In this document: positions 61,679 through 64,000 of the stretch, piece by piece
How the letters are laid out: each line of letters begins with the position of its first letter
Position numbering within the stretch: the first letter of the stretch is position 1
From: Anaerobranca californiensis DSM 14826
GTDB lineage: Bacteria; Bacillota; Proteinivoracia; Proteinivoracales; Proteinivoracaceae
NCBI RefSeq assembly: GCF_900142275.1
Contig: NZ_FRAI01000005.1
Coordinates: 248,001 to 312,000 of the forward strand
Length of the DNA: 64,000 nt
Direction: 5' to 3'
Program-made: the position numbers and the translations under genes
Notes under the pieces: model-generated
The model's input: the letters and a program-made list of their open reading frames with translations, nothing else
What the model was told of the DNA's origin: nothing
The model's database searches: none

Positions 61679-61695
61679 TGCAAATTAAATGCCAA
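61679..61695 (-). promoter_or_regulatory. Sigma-54 promoter upstream of yfcC-iadA
   Basis: On the minus strand TTGGCATTTAATTTGCA has the sigma-54 pattern: GG at -24 and GC at -12 with exactly ten bases between. It is directed at the transporter gene. The gene for a sigma-54 activator lies just upstream, which supports this call. Confidence 0.85.
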
Positions 61696-61742
61696 TTCAA
61701 AAAAACTTTTAAATAATAGATTTTAATATATTAAAAAAATCT

Positions 61743-61776
61743 AAAGGTGACCATTTAAAGTTTAATGGTCACCTTT
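61743..61776. terminator. Perfect palindrome: terminator of the activator gene and candidate activator site
   Basis: AAAGGTGACCATT pairs with AATGGTCACCTTT, a 13-bp perfect stem over 8 bases, with T on the minus strand. It overlaps the stop codon of the activator gene. It is also 48-81 bases upstream of the -24 box, a normal place for an enhancer site. Confidence 0.8.
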
Positions 61777-63860
61777 TATTTTGTATTTAATAGTTTTTTA
61801 CCCTCTGTTGTTATAATTGTTCCGATTCGGCCTTTTTTCTTAATAATTAAACCCATTTTTTCTAATTTTTCTAACCTAACTCTAATTTGAGCTGGAGTCA
61901 TGGAAAATCCACTTTCCTTTAAAACATCAGCTAACTTTTCTCTACCTACAATAATATTGTTTTCATTTAGCTCATAGATTTTTTTTAATAAAAAGATAAG
62001 CTCATTATTTAAATTTAAAGTGCAGTTATACAATGTTTTTCCCTCTAAATTTTTTATAAAAAAACCATAATCTGGAATATCTTTAATTGTTAAAACATCC
62101 CCTTCCCTTACTGCTAACATATAACTTAGTACATTTCTGGGTTCTCTAACATTACCATACCAATCATATGCTAGTAATTCTTCTATTACCCCTTTCTCAA
62201 CATTTATATTTTTACCTGCTTCTATTTTTACCAAATGATTTATTAAATCTCTTAAATCTTCTTTTCTTTCCCTTAATGGTGGTATTCTAATATAGCCCAT
62301 TTTAATTCTATAATACAAATCTTCTCTAAACTTTTTTTCCTTTACTAATTGAGCTAAATTTTTATTTGTAGCCCCTATAATTCTAACATCTACAGTTTTT
62401 ATTTGATGTCCACCAATCCTCATGACTTCTTTTTCTTGTAAAACCCTTAGTAATCTAGCTTGCATTTTTAAAGAAATATCCCCTATTTCATCTAGAAAAA
62501 TTGTACCTCCATCGGCCTCCTCAAAAATACCCGGTTTTCCTCCTTTTTTAGCTCCTGTAAAAGCCCCTTCTTCATAGCCAAATAGTTCACTTTCTATTAG
62601 TTCATCTGGCAATGCACTAAAATTTACAGCTAAAAAGGGTCCTTTATTTCTTTTAGAAAATTGATGGATGGCACTGGCAAACAATTCTTTCCCCGTTCCA
62701 CTTTCCCCTTCAATCAATATAGTTAAATCGGTAATTGCTAGTTTTTTAGCAATTTCTTTTACCTTTACTATTTTATCACTACTACCTATAATATCTGAAA
62801 AACTATACTTAGCTAAATGACCCTTTTTCATTAACTCTAACTTTATTTTATTATTAATCTTTAAAGCTTCTGTTACACTTTTAAAAACAGCTATACTACA
62901 ATTAATATTCTCTAGAAAAATTTTATTAACAATGATATTATTTCCATCTAGTGAAAATATTTTTTCATTATTAACTCTTTTATCCAACAAAAAGTTAAGT
63001 GACTCTTTATTGTATATTACCTTAGTAATCTTTTTCCCTTTTATATCTCCAAAATATGTACCTATTAATTTTTTTACATTTTCGTTGTATACAGTAATAA
63101 AACCGCCTTGATCATAAACTAGTAATCCATCATGGAGTCCATCTAAAATTAAATGTAAGTGATTATTTAAACTAGAAATTTTGTTTGTATATTGGGACAA
63201 TCTTTTAGCCATTTTAATGATCTTTTGTAAATAATTTTCTGTTAATAATCTCCCTTTATAGCAATCTAGTTTTAAAGTGTTAATTATATGAATTATGGTT
63301 GTAATATCCATTATCCTAGGGCCTATATCTACCACTTTTTTTATAAAAGAAGGTACTTTATCCCTTTCACCGGGGGTGATTGCGATATCTATCTTTTTTT
63401 TATTTACATATGAAAGTCCAGGATAATATGGGATAAAATTTACATAATCAAATCCTAATTTTTTCAAAATCTCTATTCCGTCATAAGTAGATTCTTTAGC
63501 ATCATTAACAAATAAAACATCAATCCCTTCTGGTATTAAAACTAATTCATCAATACAGTCATAATCAATAGTTCTTTGGGCAACTATAACTTCTTTTTCT
63601 TCCCTTAATAATTTTAAATTAATCAATTCTTCCTTAACTATTTCACTGGAAAGAAGGATAATTTCACCATCAATCATTTCTTCAATACCTTCATCTATAG
63701 CAAAACCTTGTATATTAACAACATCTCCCAAATATTCATTTAGTTGATGAGTCAAAGCTATCTTTGTTTGTTCTGTTCCTGTAACCAAAATAATAGTCTT
63801 TTTATTCGACAAGTCATCTATAGATACTCCCATTCGCTTCACCACACTTTCATTATCCAT
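61776..63860 (-). CDS. Sigma-54-dependent activator with PrpR-N-like sensor and unusual winged-helix tail
   Basis: The 694-residue protein has an N-terminal sensor region of PrpR-N type (about 15-190), a PAS-like segment (about 225-330), an AAA+ domain with G-E-S-G-T-G-K-E, the sigma-54 loop G-A-F-T-G-A and F-L-D-E-I-G-D, and G-N-V-R-E-P. The usual Fis-type C-terminal helix-turn-helix is replaced by a winged-helix tail (R-E-K-L-A-D-V-L-K-E, G-R-I-G-T-I-I-T-T). It should activate the sigma-54 promoter of yfcC-iadA. The signal is unknown; peptide or amino acid derivatives are plausible. Confidence 0.9.
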   Translation of the reverse strand: MDNESVVKRMGVSIDDLSNKKTIILVTGTEQTKIALTHQLNEYLGDVVNIQGFAIDEGIEEMIDGEIILLSSEIVKEELINLKLLREEKEVIVAQRTIDYDCIDELVLIPEGIDVLFVNDAKESTYDGIEILKKLGFDYVNFIPYYPGLSYVNKKKIDIAITPGERDKVPSFIKKVVDIGPRIMDITTIIHIINTLKLDCYKGRLLTENYLQKIIKMAKRLSQYTNKISSLNNHLHLILDGLHDGLLVYDQGGFITVYNENVKKLIGTYFGDIKGKKITKVIYNKESLNFLLDKRVNNEKIFSLDGNNIIVNKIFLENINCSIAVFKSVTEALKINNKIKLELMKKGHLAKYSFSDIIGSSDKIVKVKEIAKKLAITDLTILIEGESGTGKELFASAIHQFSKRNKGPFLAVNFSALPDELIESELFGYEEGAFTGAKKGGKPGIFEEADGGTIFLDEIGDISLKMQARLLRVLQEKEVMRIGGHQIKTVDVRIIGATNKNLAQLVKEKKFREDLYYRIKMGYIRIPPLRERKEDLRDLINHLVKIEAGKNINVEKGVIEELLAYDWYGNVREPRNVLSYMLAVREGDVLTIKDIPDYGFFIKNLEGKTLYNCTLNLNNELIFLLKKIYELNENNIIVGREKLADVLKESGFSMTPAQIRVRLEKLEKMGLIIKKKGRIGTIITTEGKKLLNTK

Positions 63861-63932
63861 TATTTATTTAAAATTCTCCAAATTATCTTTAGATTCCTGC
63901 AAAACAAATAGATTTAATTAGTTTAACAAAGG

Positions 63933-63969
63933 AAAAAGGTGACCTTTTTAAAAATTGGCCACCTTTTTT
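63933..63969. terminator. Hairpin at the right edge related to the activator palindrome
   Basis: AAAAAGGTGACC pairs with GGCCACCTTTTTT over 12 bases with one mismatch, and T runs flank both sides. It probably ends a gene beyond the window. It shares AAAGGTGACC with the palindrome at 61743-61776. Confidence 0.6.
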
Positions 63970-64000
63970 CTATAACTCTTTTTAAAAAATCTTTTTTACG

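Overview
The window is A+T-rich, gene-dense chromosomal DNA from a low-GC, endospore-forming Gram-positive bacterium of the Clostridia type. Evidence: strong Shine-Dalgarno sites (AGGAGG) with frequent TTG and GTG starts; sporulation genes (spmA, spmB, dacB, ytfJ/gerW, a SpoVB-like flippase, a SpoIID-like protein); a T-box leader on leuS; Rrf2/CymR-, CcpN- and CsoR-type regulators; pyruvate phosphate dikinase with its regulatory protein; FeoAB and a ferritin. I cannot fix the genus from sequence alone. No phage, insertion sequence, CRISPR array or rRNA operon is visible.

Layout. 1-1.9 kb: a csoR-copZ-ccdA-tlpA copper/thiol-redox operon on the minus strand, with ccdA broken by one base at a nine-base homopolymer. 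1.9-8.5 kb: lgt, cysK, an Rrf2 regulator, OsmC, small transporters, tRNA-Arg, an M42 peptidase and several very small genes. 8.5-22.3 kb: a SpoVB-like flippase, a MurE-like ligase without the DNPR motif, a Fur-box-controlled feoA-feoB-(nicotianamine-synthase-like)-(UPF0104 membrane protein) operon, a DUF2600 terpene cyclase convergent with a polyprenyl diphosphate synthase, a methyltransferase/MazG-like pair, a tRNA nucleotidyltransferase and a SpoIID-like protein. 22.4-32.3 kb: radical SAM, Nudix, SSS transporter, typA, T-box-leuS, a MocR-type regulator, tRNA-Pro and tRNA-Thr. 32.3-39.5 kb: malQ, a metal permease, ferritin, RNase P RNA, a LemA-like protein, yqfO and trmK, and a three-tRNA operon. 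39.7-48.9 kb: rpoD, yqxD, dgt, a PBP5-type carboxypeptidase, ppdK, its regulator, ccpN-like and rluB. 49.4-58.9 kb: an FAD protein, spmB-spmA-dacB, ytfJ-ytfI-scpB-scpA, an M50 protease and a giant DHH-CBS-CBS-nucleotidyltransferase. 59-64 kb: isoaspartyl dipeptidase and a YfcC-type transporter beside a sigma-54 activator.

How the genes fit together. Several clusters match conserved Firmicutes neighbourhoods (scpAB-dacB-spmAB-rluB; ccpN-yqfL; yqxD-rpoD-trmK-yqfO), but dnaG is missing from its usual place before rpoD. Both yqxD and rpoD carry close matches to sigma-H promoters, linking the vegetative sigma gene to the sporulation transition. The most interesting places are the Fur-controlled feoAB operon with a miniature nicotianamine-synthase-like enzyme, the C35 terpenoid pair, the sigma-54-controlled isoaspartyl-peptide locus, the slippery ccdA gene, and three genes whose ribosome binding site lies in the 3' arm of a hairpin.
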